Below are positions 45,666 to 54,367 of a DNA stretch of 64,000 bases, piece after piece. The position numbers were made by a program, and so were the translations under genes. The DNA lies in the NCBI GenBank assembly GCA_029565685.1, contig JAKQNR010000006.1, forward strand, positions 1-64,000, in the 5' to 3' direction. Each line of letters starts with the position of its first letter. The first letter of the stretch is position 1. The DNA is from a bacterium. Its GTDB lineage: Bacteria > Zhuqueibacterota > Zhuqueibacteria > Residuimicrobiales > Residuimicrobiaceae. The notes below the pieces were generated by a model. It saw only the letters and a list, made by a program, of their open reading frames with translations, had not been told where the DNA came from and searched no databases.

Positions 45666-46466
45666 TCAGGCCGGCTTGTTCGCCCGAATATTGATCTTCC
45701 AGCCGAAGGGCTTGATCAGCCGTTCGGGCAATGCGGAATAGACCGGCACGAAAATATGGTTGAACAACCACGCCTTGACGCCGGTGCGGCGCGTCTTGAA
45801 CGGATAATAATGCTGCACTTCCGCGGTGACGTTGTCAAACTGATTGAAAAACGCTTTCACCTGTTTGACGGAATAGATGTTGTTGAACGGCGGGTCCGCA
45901 TCGACGAACTCGATGTTCTCACGGCCGTACTTGTGCAAAAAATTGAACCAGGACCAGCGGTTGTAAAAATGAAAGATCAGCGCGCGGCCGCCCGGCTTTA
46001 GCACGCGCAAGATTTCGGCGATCGCCGGCCGGATATCCGCTGCGGTGCAATGGATCACTCCGCGGGCGTACACCGCATCAAAAGTGGCGTCGGGAAAATC
46101 GAGATGGAGCGCGCTGGTGACCTTGAACTCCGCCGTCAGGCCGCGATAGGCAAAATATTTTTTGGCGTATTCGATGGCGTTGGGGGTTAAATCCGAAGCC
46201 GTAACCAGCACACCGCGGCTGGCCCACTCGGCCGAATCGCGCCCCATGCCGCAGCCGATCTCCAGCAGCTTTTTGCCTTTCAGCGCCGGAGCCTCTTCAT
46301 CCATCATTTTATAGATCCAATGGAACCGGCTGGCGACTGGATCGATGTGCTCGAAAAACTCGGGCGTGCCCTTGTCGATCGAATGGTCGATCTGATATTG
46401 CAGTCCCAGCGTATGGGTGTTCCAATACTCTTTGCTTTCTTCTGCTGTGCCTGGCATAATGGACAT
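45666..46466 (-). CDS. Class I SAM-dependent methyltransferase
   Basis: The SAM-binding loop is LLEIGCGMGRDS (67-78) and motif II is TASDLTPNAIEYA. VLKPGGRALIFHFYN is the usual post-core strand. The C-terminal region (KTRRTGVKAWLFNHIFVPVY) is basic and hydrophobic, perhaps for membrane contact. In this locus it may methylate a sugar hydroxyl. AAGGAG lies only two bases before this ATG, so translation may begin at the ATG three codons later (46457). Confidence 0.83.
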   Translation of the reverse strand: MSIMPGTAEESKEYWNTHTLGLQYQIDHSIDKGTPEFFEHIDPVASRFHWIYKMMDEEAPALKGKKLLEIGCGMGRDSAEWASRGVLVTASDLTPNAIEYAKKYFAYRGLTAEFKVTSALHLDFPDATFDAVYARGVIHCTAADIRPAIAEILRVLKPGGRALIFHFYNRWSWFNFLHKYGRENIEFVDADPPFNNIYSVKQVKAFFNQFDNVTAEVQHYYPFKTRRTGVKAWLFNHIFVPVYSALPERLIKPFGWKINIRANKPA

Positions 46467-46557
46467 TTCTCCTTTCAGGTTATACGGTGCAAATCCGCCT
46501 TCGCATCAGCGGATTTGCGGACATTTTCTATCGCGTTTTCTGCGTGCCGGCAGCGTC

Positions 46558-47526
46558 TCAGGAGATCCGTGCGGTCTCGCCGCTGCGCCGGGTCCGTCGC
46601 AACGCAAAGACCACCCCCCCAGCCAGTCCCATGACGATGGTCATGCTGAAATCCAGCCAAGAAAAAGCGATGGCTTTTTCTCCGCTGACGCCCACCAAAC
46701 CGAGAAAAAATACATACAATCCCTCGCGAACGCCGATGCCGTTGATGCTGACCGGCAGCTGCAGCGTCACGAGGATGATCGGGATGATACAGAAAAAATA
46801 AAAAATCGAAACGCCGAGATGCAGTGAAAGCGAAAGCACATAATAGTAGAGCAGCACATTCACCTGCAGCAGCGCGGAAATCATAAAAACATGGGTCAGC
46901 ACGCCCCGGCGGTCGCGCATCACAGAAAAAGCCCGGTAGGCATCCTCGCCCTTTTGCGCCAACTTTATCCATTTCAGCCGGCGCAAAAGACGCACGCCTC
47001 TTTCCACCAGGCTGCGACGGGTGATGAGAAAAAAGCCGCCGAAACCGACCATGAAAAAAACCACCACCATCAACACCACCTGGCCCACAGGACGGATCAG
47101 CTGAAAGCCCAGCAGGGCCGCCACCAGGGCCAGCGAGGCCAGCGCCAGAATGCCCATCACCCGCTCGGTGAGCACGGTGACCAGCGAGGCCATATTGCGC
47201 CGCGAATAGCGCGCCACATCGAACGCCCGCACCGCGTCGCCGCCGATGGTGGAGGGTAAAAAATTATTGAAAAAATAACCCACCAGCAAAGAACCAAACA
47301 GAACGCCGAACGGCACCGGCATCTCCTGAACCGCCAACAGATAGCGCCAGCGCAGCGTCGAAATGACCTTGCCCAAAACCGCCAGCAGCACCGCCACGCC
47401 GAGCCAAAGGCCGTTGACCTGCGCCAGGCTGTGCAGAATATCACGCAGGGGAATACGCTGCAGCAGATATCCTATCAATAGGGCGCTCAAACACAGCTTA
47501 ATGATCAGCCAGGATCTCTTGCTCAA
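46558..47526 (-). CDS. Lysylphosphatidylglycerol synthase-type transmembrane protein (UPF0104/YbhN-like)
   Basis: This integral membrane protein has about eight helices and the family motifs FFNNFLPSTIGGDAVRAFDVARY (about 85-107, given as a region) and LPVSINGIGVREGLYV near residue 255. Members are predicted lipid or lipid-linked sugar flippases and often lie in glycan loci. It has no soluble synthase domain. No classical Wzx is present in this locus, so this protein is one candidate for moving a lipid-linked precursor. Confidence 0.83.
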   Translation of the reverse strand: MSKRSWLIIKLCLSALLIGYLLQRIPLRDILHSLAQVNGLWLGVAVLLAVLGKVISTLRWRYLLAVQEMPVPFGVLFGSLLVGYFFNNFLPSTIGGDAVRAFDVARYSRRNMASLVTVLTERVMGILALASLALVAALLGFQLIRPVGQVVLMVVVFFMVGFGGFFLITRRSLVERGVRLLRRLKWIKLAQKGEDAYRAFSVMRDRRGVLTHVFMISALLQVNVLLYYYVLSLSLHLGVSIFYFFCIIPIILVTLQLPVSINGIGVREGLYVFFLGLVGVSGEKAIAFSWLDFSMTIVMGLAGGVVFALRRTRRSGETARIS

Positions 47527-47536
47527 TACGCTATCC

Positions 47537-48520
47537 TCATACAGCCGATTGTTTCACCTGGGCCTCGACGGTCTTTTTCATTCCCTGTTCCAGGTCCACC
47601 TGCGGCTGGAAACCCAACACCCGCTGCGCTTTGGCGATGGTGAACGCGTTGCTGGTGTTATAGAACTCGAGGGAGCGGCGCGTCAACGGCATGGAGAGGT
47701 GAAGCCATCGCCCCACGGCTTCCGAGGGCACGGCGAGCGCCTGGGCCAGCGGCAGCGGCAGATTGAACCAGACCGGTTTTTTATTCAGCACCCGGCCGAT
47801 GGTCTCCACCAGTTCCCGAGTGGAAGCAGGCTGGGCGCCGGCGATGATAAAAGTCTCGCCCACCGCTTGTTCCTTTTCCATGGCCAGATAATAGGCCTCC
47901 AGCATGTCAGAAATATAGATGGGATGGCGCAGGTTATCGCCGCGGCCGATCATGATAAAGCGGCCCTTGGATACGGTGCGCAGCAATTTGGCGGTGCGCG
48001 GACAACCAGGGCCGTACACCCAGGCCGGGCGCAGGATTGTAACTGGAAAAAGCGTGCGGCGGAAAAATTCGTTGACCACGCCTTCGCCCATCAACTTGGT
48101 CTCGCCATAGATCGACTGCGGAGCAAAAGGACCGGACTCATCAGCCGGCGGTTTTGCCACATGGCCGTAAATGCCCACGGTGCTGGTATGAATGAACCGA
48201 CGTGCGCCGCTCTCCTTGGCTGCGGCCAACAAATCCGCCAACGCTTTGACGTTGACCTCTTCGTATACCCGGTCCCCCAAGGTCTGCTGCAGATGGGCGC
48301 TGGCCAAATGAAACACCACATCGATGCCTCGAAGAATCTGCTTCTGTAGAGTGCGGTCGCAGAGATCGCCCTCCACCACCTGACAGGATTTCTGCCGTGC
48401 CGGTTCCTGCAACGCATCGCTGTGCAGATCAAAAGCGACCACCTGATGCCCGCGGGCGAGCAGCCCGGCGGTCAGATGCCGTCCGATGAACCCGTTAGCC
48501 CCGGTTACCAGTATTTTCAT
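47537..48520 (-). CDS. NAD-dependent epimerase/dehydratase (extended SDR)
   Basis: The Rossmann motif is ILVTGANGFIGRHL (3-16). The catalytic tyrosine and lysine are in YGETKL (about 139-144) after the STVGIYG segment. The 327-residue length is typical of sugar-nucleotide epimerases and dehydratases. It probably modifies a nucleotide sugar; which one cannot be read. Its start overlaps the stop of the methyltransferase gene by four bases. Confidence 0.86.
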   Translation of the reverse strand: MKILVTGANGFIGRHLTAGLLARGHQVVAFDLHSDALQEPARQKSCQVVEGDLCDRTLQKQILRGIDVVFHLASAHLQQTLGDRVYEEVNVKALADLLAAAKESGARRFIHTSTVGIYGHVAKPPADESGPFAPQSIYGETKLMGEGVVNEFFRRTLFPVTILRPAWVYGPGCPRTAKLLRTVSKGRFIMIGRGDNLRHPIYISDMLEAYYLAMEKEQAVGETFIIAGAQPASTRELVETIGRVLNKKPVWFNLPLPLAQALAVPSEAVGRWLHLSMPLTRRSLEFYNTSNAFTIAKAQRVLGFQPQVDLEQGMKKTVEAQVKQSAV

Positions 48521-49332
48521 GACCGTGGGCCCTCCGGAGCAATTCGCGCCTCAGAGATCGACGCGTACTGACCGCCGCAAAAAAAGAGCCGGTCCAATTG
48601 CGACAGGGCCCATAACAACGGCGACAGCGCGGAGAACAGTTTGTAGGACAGACCGTGCTTTTTCAGCTCCTGCTGCGAGGTGGGCGCAATGACCCCCTCT
48701 TTATGCTCCGCATTCCCTTTGTTCATCAGCCGGACGTAGACGAAATTGATGGCCAGTTCGATCAATTCGGTGACGATGCGGGAGTAACCGCCGTCGCGCA
48801 GCACGGTGTACCCCGCGTTCTGCAGTGTTTGATTCAACTCAGCCACCGTGTAGCCGCCGCGAACATGGCCGTACTTGTCCGGGGTCATGCCCATGGCGTT
48901 GCGAAGATAGTTGGCCAGCAGTTTGTCGCCGGCATTGGGAACGGTCACAATGACGCGGCCGTTTGGCCGCAACAGCGAGCGGAGCCGCTGGAGAAAGGCG
49001 ACGTCCGTGCGTATATGTTCGAGCACATCTAAAACAATCACCACATCAAAAACCTGGGGCCGGTAACAGGGTCCGCGAACGTCCATGTGCACCAGACGGC
49101 CTTCGGTCAACTGCCGTAGACTGGCCAGATTCTCGTCCTGCAGATCCGCGTGAAACCAGCTTCCGCCGTTGCGGATAAAATAATAGTTCATGGCGCCGGT
49201 GTTGTCGCCGCAGGTCATCAGCAGGCAAGTTTTGTCCTGCGAAGGACCGAGAAATTGCAGCAGCGCGTCCACCTTTTTACGTTTCTTGATGGAACGATTG
49301 AACATCTCTAATTGCCAAGGTGTTTCCGTCAT
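48517..49332 (-). CDS. Class I SAM-dependent methyltransferase
   Basis: The fold is indicated by VFDVVIVLDVLEHIRTDVAFL (about 93-113, given as a region) and LLRPNGRVIVTVPN, the standard post-core elements. Motif I is unusual, MTCGDNTGAMN (about 39-49), with only part of the glycine loop. The N-terminus is very basic (SIKKRKKV). It resembles methyltransferases of polysaccharide loci that act on sugars or lipid carriers. It is translationally coupled to the SDR gene. Confidence 0.8.
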   Translation of the reverse strand: MTETPWQLEMFNRSIKKRKKVDALLQFLGPSQDKTCLLMTCGDNTGAMNYYFIRNGGSWFHADLQDENLASLRQLTEGRLVHMDVRGPCYRPQVFDVVIVLDVLEHIRTDVAFLQRLRSLLRPNGRVIVTVPNAGDKLLANYLRNAMGMTPDKYGHVRGGYTVAELNQTLQNAGYTVLRDGGYSRIVTELIELAINFVYVRLMNKGNAEHKEGVIAPTSQQELKKHGLSYKLFSALSPLLWALSQLDRLFFCGGQYASISEARIAPEGPRS

Positions 49333-49434
49333 AAACCTACCATTCTTTCCAGTCAGCAGATCAGCGGCCCGCCTGCACGGCCGCGGGATTTCCGTGATCC
49401 TTTTCCAACAAAACCCCGAGTGCAGGAGCGCTGC

Positions 49435-51096
49435 TCACTGCGGATACACCGCCTCCACCTCAGCCAGCTCTTTTTGCCGGCGTTCAGCGTCCCATCCCAA
49501 TTCATCGGCCATGATCTGCGCGCAGGCGGTCAGCGCTTCGGACCCCGGATGGCCGGCGGATCCCAGTTCTGTGCGGCGCAGCACCACGTCGCTCAGCTTT
49601 TGCGCCATCTCTTCGCGCACGCCGTGCAGGATCTCCGCTTTGATCACCGCCGAGTCGGCCAGCGGAGTCCATGTTTCCTCCGGCGCACCCTTGAGGACGC
49701 GTAAATAGCGGGTTCCATAGGTCTGTATCAGGTGCCGGACGGTTGCGTCCGCCAGGCCGACGGGTTTGCTGCGCAGCGCCGATTTTGTATAGTCGGCAAG
49801 CTGTTCCATATCCCCGCCGTCGATGGCCGTATGAGCGCTGATGGAGGGCGCCGGCTTTTTTTGCAGCTTTTTAAACACCGCGTTCACCGTCTTGACCGCC
49901 ACATCGCGGGCTGTGGTATATTTGACGCTGACCACGCTCAATAATCCATCGAGATTCAAATCCGTCCGGTGATCGACAATGCGATAATGCTTGAGCAGAC
50001 GAACGTCGCCGGACACCGGGTGTACGCCGGCCATGGGCAGAAATCCGCGATGCACCAGCAGCACTTCCTCCCTGCTGATATCAGCGCCCGGCATCGCATC
50101 GTTGATCTGACGGAGCATGTCAGCCACCTGCTCTTCGCCCGGCTGAAAGGCATCGGGCCGGCCTTCGTAGGGATCGTGCCAAGTGCCGATCATGGAGACG
50201 TTGCGCCAGGGCGCGATGAACAACAACCGCGAGCCCTTTCTGATGATCGCATCCGGATCGCGGAATTCCACTTTGGCCGATATGCCGGCGCCGACGGAGG
50301 CCAGGGGTCGACGGATAATCAAGTTCATGGCAGTGGAAAGGAGAAGGACCGGTTTGCACGGCCGCGCCGGCAACGAGGCCAGGAGTTCATCGGTCCAGGC
50401 GCCGAGATTGTTGACCACCACACGGGCGCGTAGGTCAAAATATTCACCGCTCATCCGATCCACAACCCGTGCGCCGTGCACCCGGTTTTTTTCCACCAAC
50501 AATCCGGTGGCCTGGAGATAATTGGCCAACTGCGCACCCCGGCTGACGGCGGAATGCAGATAGGAGAACAACAGGCGTTCCGAGTTGTAGACTTGCGCGT
50601 CATACCACATGGCGCCGCCGGTCATGTTCTTCTCGTCCACATGGGGGATGAGCTCCTTAACCCGCTGTTTGGAAACCACACGCCCCATGGGCAGTCGCTG
50701 GCCGTTCTCCAATCCACGGTTGCGATCGCAGCTCAGAAGGTCGTTCATCAACATGGCGATCGTCATCACCTCCGGCCCTTTGATTCGATGACCATAGGTC
50801 GGCATCAGACAGGGGAAGACGCGGATCAGATGTGGAGCGATGCGCATGACCGTCCGGCGTTCGACGATGGATTCGCGCATGCGGACGAAATCCGCGTGCT
50901 GCAGGTAGCGCAGGCCGCCGTGAATGATCTTTAAACTGTTGGAAGAGGTGGCGCAGCCGAAATCGCCCTTGTCGATGAGGGCGACGGAAAGACCGCGCGA
51001 CGCAGCCTCCCAGGCGGCAGCCGCACCGTAGATGCCGCCGCCAAGGATAAGCAGGTCGAAAGGCCGTTCGGCCAATTGTGTCAGATCACGTTTCAT
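49435..51096 (-). CDS. glpD: FAD-dependent glycerol-3-phosphate dehydrogenase/oxidase family protein
   Basis: The GlpD family oxidises glycerol-3-phosphate to dihydroxyacetone phosphate. The FAD motif is LLILGGGIYGAAAAWEAASRG (15-35, given as a region), followed by DFGCATSSNSLKIIHGGLRYL, the classical GlpD signature. The C-terminal DAO_C-like helical domain is present, so the protein is full length at 553 residues. Its ATG overlaps the asnB stop by four bases. No glycerol kinase or facilitator gene is nearby; its place in a polysaccharide locus suggests a tailored role or a carried-along metabolic gene. GlpD is the best family fit, but the substrate in this setting is not proven. Confidence 0.8.
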   Translation of the reverse strand: MKRDLTQLAERPFDLLILGGGIYGAAAAWEAASRGLSVALIDKGDFGCATSSNSLKIIHGGLRYLQHADFVRMRESIVERRTVMRIAPHLIRVFPCLMPTYGHRIKGPEVMTIAMLMNDLLSCDRNRGLENGQRLPMGRVVSKQRVKELIPHVDEKNMTGGAMWYDAQVYNSERLLFSYLHSAVSRGAQLANYLQATGLLVEKNRVHGARVVDRMSGEYFDLRARVVVNNLGAWTDELLASLPARPCKPVLLLSTAMNLIIRRPLASVGAGISAKVEFRDPDAIIRKGSRLLFIAPWRNVSMIGTWHDPYEGRPDAFQPGEEQVADMLRQINDAMPGADISREEVLLVHRGFLPMAGVHPVSGDVRLLKHYRIVDHRTDLNLDGLLSVVSVKYTTARDVAVKTVNAVFKKLQKKPAPSISAHTAIDGGDMEQLADYTKSALRSKPVGLADATVRHLIQTYGTRYLRVLKGAPEETWTPLADSAVIKAEILHGVREEMAQKLSDVVLRRTELGSAGHPGSEALTACAQIMADELGWDAERRQKELAEVEAVYPQ

Positions 51097-52994
51097 AGTT
51101 CCATTTCATTGCGCGTTTCCAGCCAATGCTCGCGCCACATTTGGTAGCTCATCAACGCCCACAGGCGATGACTGTGATTTTCTTTGCCGGCCGAATGCTC
51201 CTGCATCAGCCGCTGCACGGTGGCCGGCTGAAATTCCCCTCCCCGGCGCAGCCGATCCACCGACAAATATTCCTCCATCAGCGGTCTCAGCTCCTGTTTC
51301 ATCCACTGCTTGATGGGGATGCTGAAACCCTCTTTGCCGCGGTGCAGAATCAGTTCCGGCAGCAGGTTCTGCATGGCTTTTTTCAACAGATATTTAGTCT
51401 GCCGGCCGGCCAGGCGCAGGTGCGGCGGCAACGTGGCGCAAAACTCGACAAAACGATAGTCTAAAAACGGCGTGCGCGCCTCCAGCGACACCAGCATACT
51501 CATCCGATCCACTTTGACCAGAATATCGTCGGCCAGATAGGTGTGAATATCCACATATTCCTGTTGATCCAGCGGCGTTGCGGCGGAAACCGCAGAGAAT
51601 TTCTCCCGAATGAAATCATAGGGATCGAACGGCGCCAGGCCGGCCATCAGATCGGGCGTATACAGCGCGGCTTTTTCCGCCTGCTGGAGAAAAATCATCC
51701 AGCGTACATGCCCCAGGTCCGCGGGCAGGCGCAGCCCTTCAATGAAACGCCGCGCTTTGTTGATCGCGCCCTTTTTCTTCTCCGTCGGCGGCAGGGCGCG
51801 GATCGCCGGTTCGATCAGGGATCGCCGCAGCCACGCCGGCACGCGGTCATAGCGCCGCGCCCAGCGATCGGCCAGATAGGTGTCATAACCGGCCAACACC
51901 TCATCGCCGCCGTCGCCGGACAGAACAACGGTCACATGCTTGCGCGCCATTTCAGAAACCATCAACGTCGGAAAGACTGAAAAATCCGCAAACGGCTCAT
52001 CCAATTGCCCGACGATGCGCTCGGTCAAATGAACGGCGTCGGGCGTGATGATCTCTTCATAATGCTCGGTGCCGAACCGCTCGCTGACCGCGCGCGCGTA
52101 CGGCAGTTCATTGTAGCTTGAATGAGTAAAGCCGATGGAAAATGTTTTAACCGGACGATCGCTGCTGCGGGCCATCAAAGCGACGATGGAGCTCGAGTCC
52201 AACCCGCCGCTGAGAAACGCGCCCAGGGGGACTTCACTCATCAATCGTATTTTGGTTGCATCCTGCAGGAGCGCCAGCAGCTCTTCCGCCCGTTCACCCT
52301 CACTCCCCTGTGTGGCGCTGTAGGTCAACTGCCAGTAGGGACGGAGTGTGACCTTTCCGGATTCCCAAAGCAGATAGTGCGCTTGCGGCACTTTAAAGAC
52401 GTTCTCATAGATCGAGAGAGGGCTAGGAATATACTCAAATGTAAGAAAATTATCAAGCGCTTTTGCGTTCACCCGGCGCGGCAGTTCCGGTACCTGCAGC
52501 AACGCTTTCAGCTCAGAGCCAAACACAAAGCGGTGGCCGTCCAGATAATAATAGAGCGGTTTGACGCCCAGCCGGTCCCGCGCGATGAACAGCCGCTGTC
52601 GGCGGCCGTCCCACACCGCCAGGCCGAACATACCGTTCAGCTTTTTCACGCAGTCGACGCCGTACTCTTCATACGCATGCAGAATCACCTCGGTGTCCGA
52701 CTGGGTGCGGAACGCATGACCGCGCGCTTGCAGATCGGCGCGAAGGAGGCGATGGTTGTAGATCTCCCCGTTAAAAACAATGGCCATGGAGCCGTCTTCA
52801 TTAAAGATCGGCTGCTGGCCGGTGGCCACATCGATGATGCTCAACCGTCGCATGGCCAACCCGACATGGCCGCGGATGAGAAATCCCTCATCGTCCGGTC
52901 CACGATGACGGATGGCGTCGGCCATGGCTTTGAGCAGAACCGGCTCCACCGGCCGCTTCGAATCACGATAAAGAATGCCGCAAATACCGCACAT
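51093..52994 (-). CDS. asnB: Asparagine synthase (glutamine-hydrolysing)-type amidotransferase
   Basis: The N-terminal class II glutaminase domain begins MCGICG with the catalytic C2, and has RHRGPDDEG, FNGEIYNH and SDTEV. The synthetase domain carries the ATP pyrophosphatase loop LSGGLDSSSI (about 250-259). The 633-residue length fits AsnB. AsnB paralogues in surface-polysaccharide loci amidate uronic acids, and a UDP-glucuronate 4-epimerase gene lies three genes upstream, so an amidated galacturonic acid is a reasonable guess. Ordinary asparagine synthesis cannot be excluded. Confidence 0.9.
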   Translation of the reverse strand: MCGICGILYRDSKRPVEPVLLKAMADAIRHRGPDDEGFLIRGHVGLAMRRLSIIDVATGQQPIFNEDGSMAIVFNGEIYNHRLLRADLQARGHAFRTQSDTEVILHAYEEYGVDCVKKLNGMFGLAVWDGRRQRLFIARDRLGVKPLYYYLDGHRFVFGSELKALLQVPELPRRVNAKALDNFLTFEYIPSPLSIYENVFKVPQAHYLLWESGKVTLRPYWQLTYSATQGSEGERAEELLALLQDATKIRLMSEVPLGAFLSGGLDSSSIVALMARSSDRPVKTFSIGFTHSSYNELPYARAVSERFGTEHYEEIITPDAVHLTERIVGQLDEPFADFSVFPTLMVSEMARKHVTVVLSGDGGDEVLAGYDTYLADRWARRYDRVPAWLRRSLIEPAIRALPPTEKKKGAINKARRFIEGLRLPADLGHVRWMIFLQQAEKAALYTPDLMAGLAPFDPYDFIREKFSAVSAATPLDQQEYVDIHTYLADDILVKVDRMSMLVSLEARTPFLDYRFVEFCATLPPHLRLAGRQTKYLLKKAMQNLLPELILHRGKEGFSIPIKQWMKQELRPLMEEYLSVDRLRRGGEFQPATVQRLMQEHSAGKENHSHRLWALMSYQMWREHWLETRNEMEL

Positions 52995-53051
52995 GCTTTC
53001 CTCGGAAAAAGAGCGGACGTCTGCGCCCGCAGAAAATACGCAAACGCCGCG

Positions 53052-54260
53052 TCAGCCGCGCGGACCGTTGTGAACCGCCTGTTCGACGATCCACTGCACC
53101 TTGTCCAGATATTCCTGATACCGGTACTTTTCTTCCGCCAAACGGCCGGCGGCGCTGGTCATCGCCGCCGCCTGTTCCGGGTGATCCAGCGTCCAGAGAA
53201 CAGCGCGGCTGAACGCCTCTGCCGTTGGAGCGGCCAGCACCGCCACCTCGGAGGTGAGAATTTGCGTATGGGTGACATGGTCTGTGGCCACAATCGGTTT
53301 GCCGGAACGCAGATACGAATAGATTTTGAGCGGAGAGTTGGTACCGCTCTGACGGGTCGACACCAGCACGTCGGCCAAAGCGACATAGCTGGGAATCGCC
53401 TGCGGTGGAACAAAACCGGTGAAGGAGAAACTGCCGTCGACGCCGGCTGCGCGCGCCTGCTGCTGGTAACGGCGAACCTGTTCCTCCTGCCCACCGACCA
53501 CAACAAAACGGAGAGGCCGCGGGCTGGAGCGCAGCGCATGGGCCGCGCTTTCGATCAGCAGGTCGATGCCCTGGTAGGGTTCCAACGTCCCATAATAGAG
53601 CACGATCTTTTCCCCGTTCAGACGCAGCTCGCTTCTGATTTTTTCCTGCAGACCAGGCTCTGCCGGGAAAACGATCTGATTGTCGGCGACGTTCTCGATC
53701 AACAGGCTGGTGACGTGCGGATAGCGCTCGCTCACATAGCTCTGCAGCTCCGGACAGATGGTGATCACCGCGCCGGCGGATCGAATGGTTCGTTCCTCCA
53801 GCCGGGTGAACAGCGACAGCAGCGCTTTGGAACGGGAGTATTTAAAATTGGACAACTGCTGCGGCAGCGAGGAGTGCATGTCATACAGATGAGGCAGTTT
53901 CCAACGGCGCGCCAGTCCGACGCCGAAAAAGCCCGCTTCTTCATGGGTGTGCAGCAGGTCATACTGGTTTTTCTTCAGCAGCCCCCGGGCCCGGAGGTAC
54001 AGGGCCAGATCGAGCGCCACCTTGGTTTTGGAGGGGCCGATGCGCACGCGGCGTACGCCGGGCACCCGTGCGGCGCGGAAAATCCGCAAACGTTCCATCG
54101 GAACGTCCTGACCCACATGATAAGTCGCCAGATCGACCTGATGGCCCAGGGTGGTCAGCGCTTTGATGCGATGCAGGACGCTGAAGGGCGTACCGCGCGG
54201 CTGAAACCAGGGTTGCGGCGCAATCATCAACAGGCGAAAACGGTTTGAAGCTGCGGTCAT
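53052..54260 (-). CDS. Glycosyltransferase family 4 protein
   Basis: The N-terminus APQPWFQPRGTPFSVLHRI is typical of a GT4 branch in exopolysaccharide loci. The acceptor domain has LLHTHEEAGFFG. The donor domain has VLYYGTLEPYQGIDLLIESA (about 213-232) and the TNSPLKIYSYLRSGKPIVA segment in place of the usual EX7E loop, as in WsaF-like enzymes. The start at 54260 is chosen from GGGA at usable spacing; ATGs at 54269 and 54317 are also in frame. It probably adds the second or a later sugar of the repeat unit. Confidence 0.86.
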   Translation of the reverse strand: MTAASNRFRLLMIAPQPWFQPRGTPFSVLHRIKALTTLGHQVDLATYHVGQDVPMERLRIFRAARVPGVRRVRIGPSKTKVALDLALYLRARGLLKKNQYDLLHTHEEAGFFGVGLARRWKLPHLYDMHSSLPQQLSNFKYSRSKALLSLFTRLEERTIRSAGAVITICPELQSYVSERYPHVTSLLIENVADNQIVFPAEPGLQEKIRSELRLNGEKIVLYYGTLEPYQGIDLLIESAAHALRSSPRPLRFVVVGGQEEQVRRYQQQARAAGVDGSFSFTGFVPPQAIPSYVALADVLVSTRQSGTNSPLKIYSYLRSGKPIVATDHVTHTQILTSEVAVLAAPTAEAFSRAVLWTLDHPEQAAAMTSAAGRLAEEKYRYQEYLDKVQWIVEQAVHNGPRG

Positions 54261-54367
54261 AGAGCTCATTTCCCTGTACGGATAAAAGGAGGCCCTGGCG
54301 AAAACCAGGGCGGTCACACGATCGATCCTTGCCCCCAGGGGCAGCCGGCTTGAAGCGCTCCGGCGCC

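Noticed and set aside
52122..54248. A 708-codon open frame on the plus strand
   Set aside because: It lies antisense across asnB and the GT4 gene, which both have clear family motifs. Its product is rich in H, R and Q with no recognisable domain, as expected of a shadow frame in GC-rich DNA.
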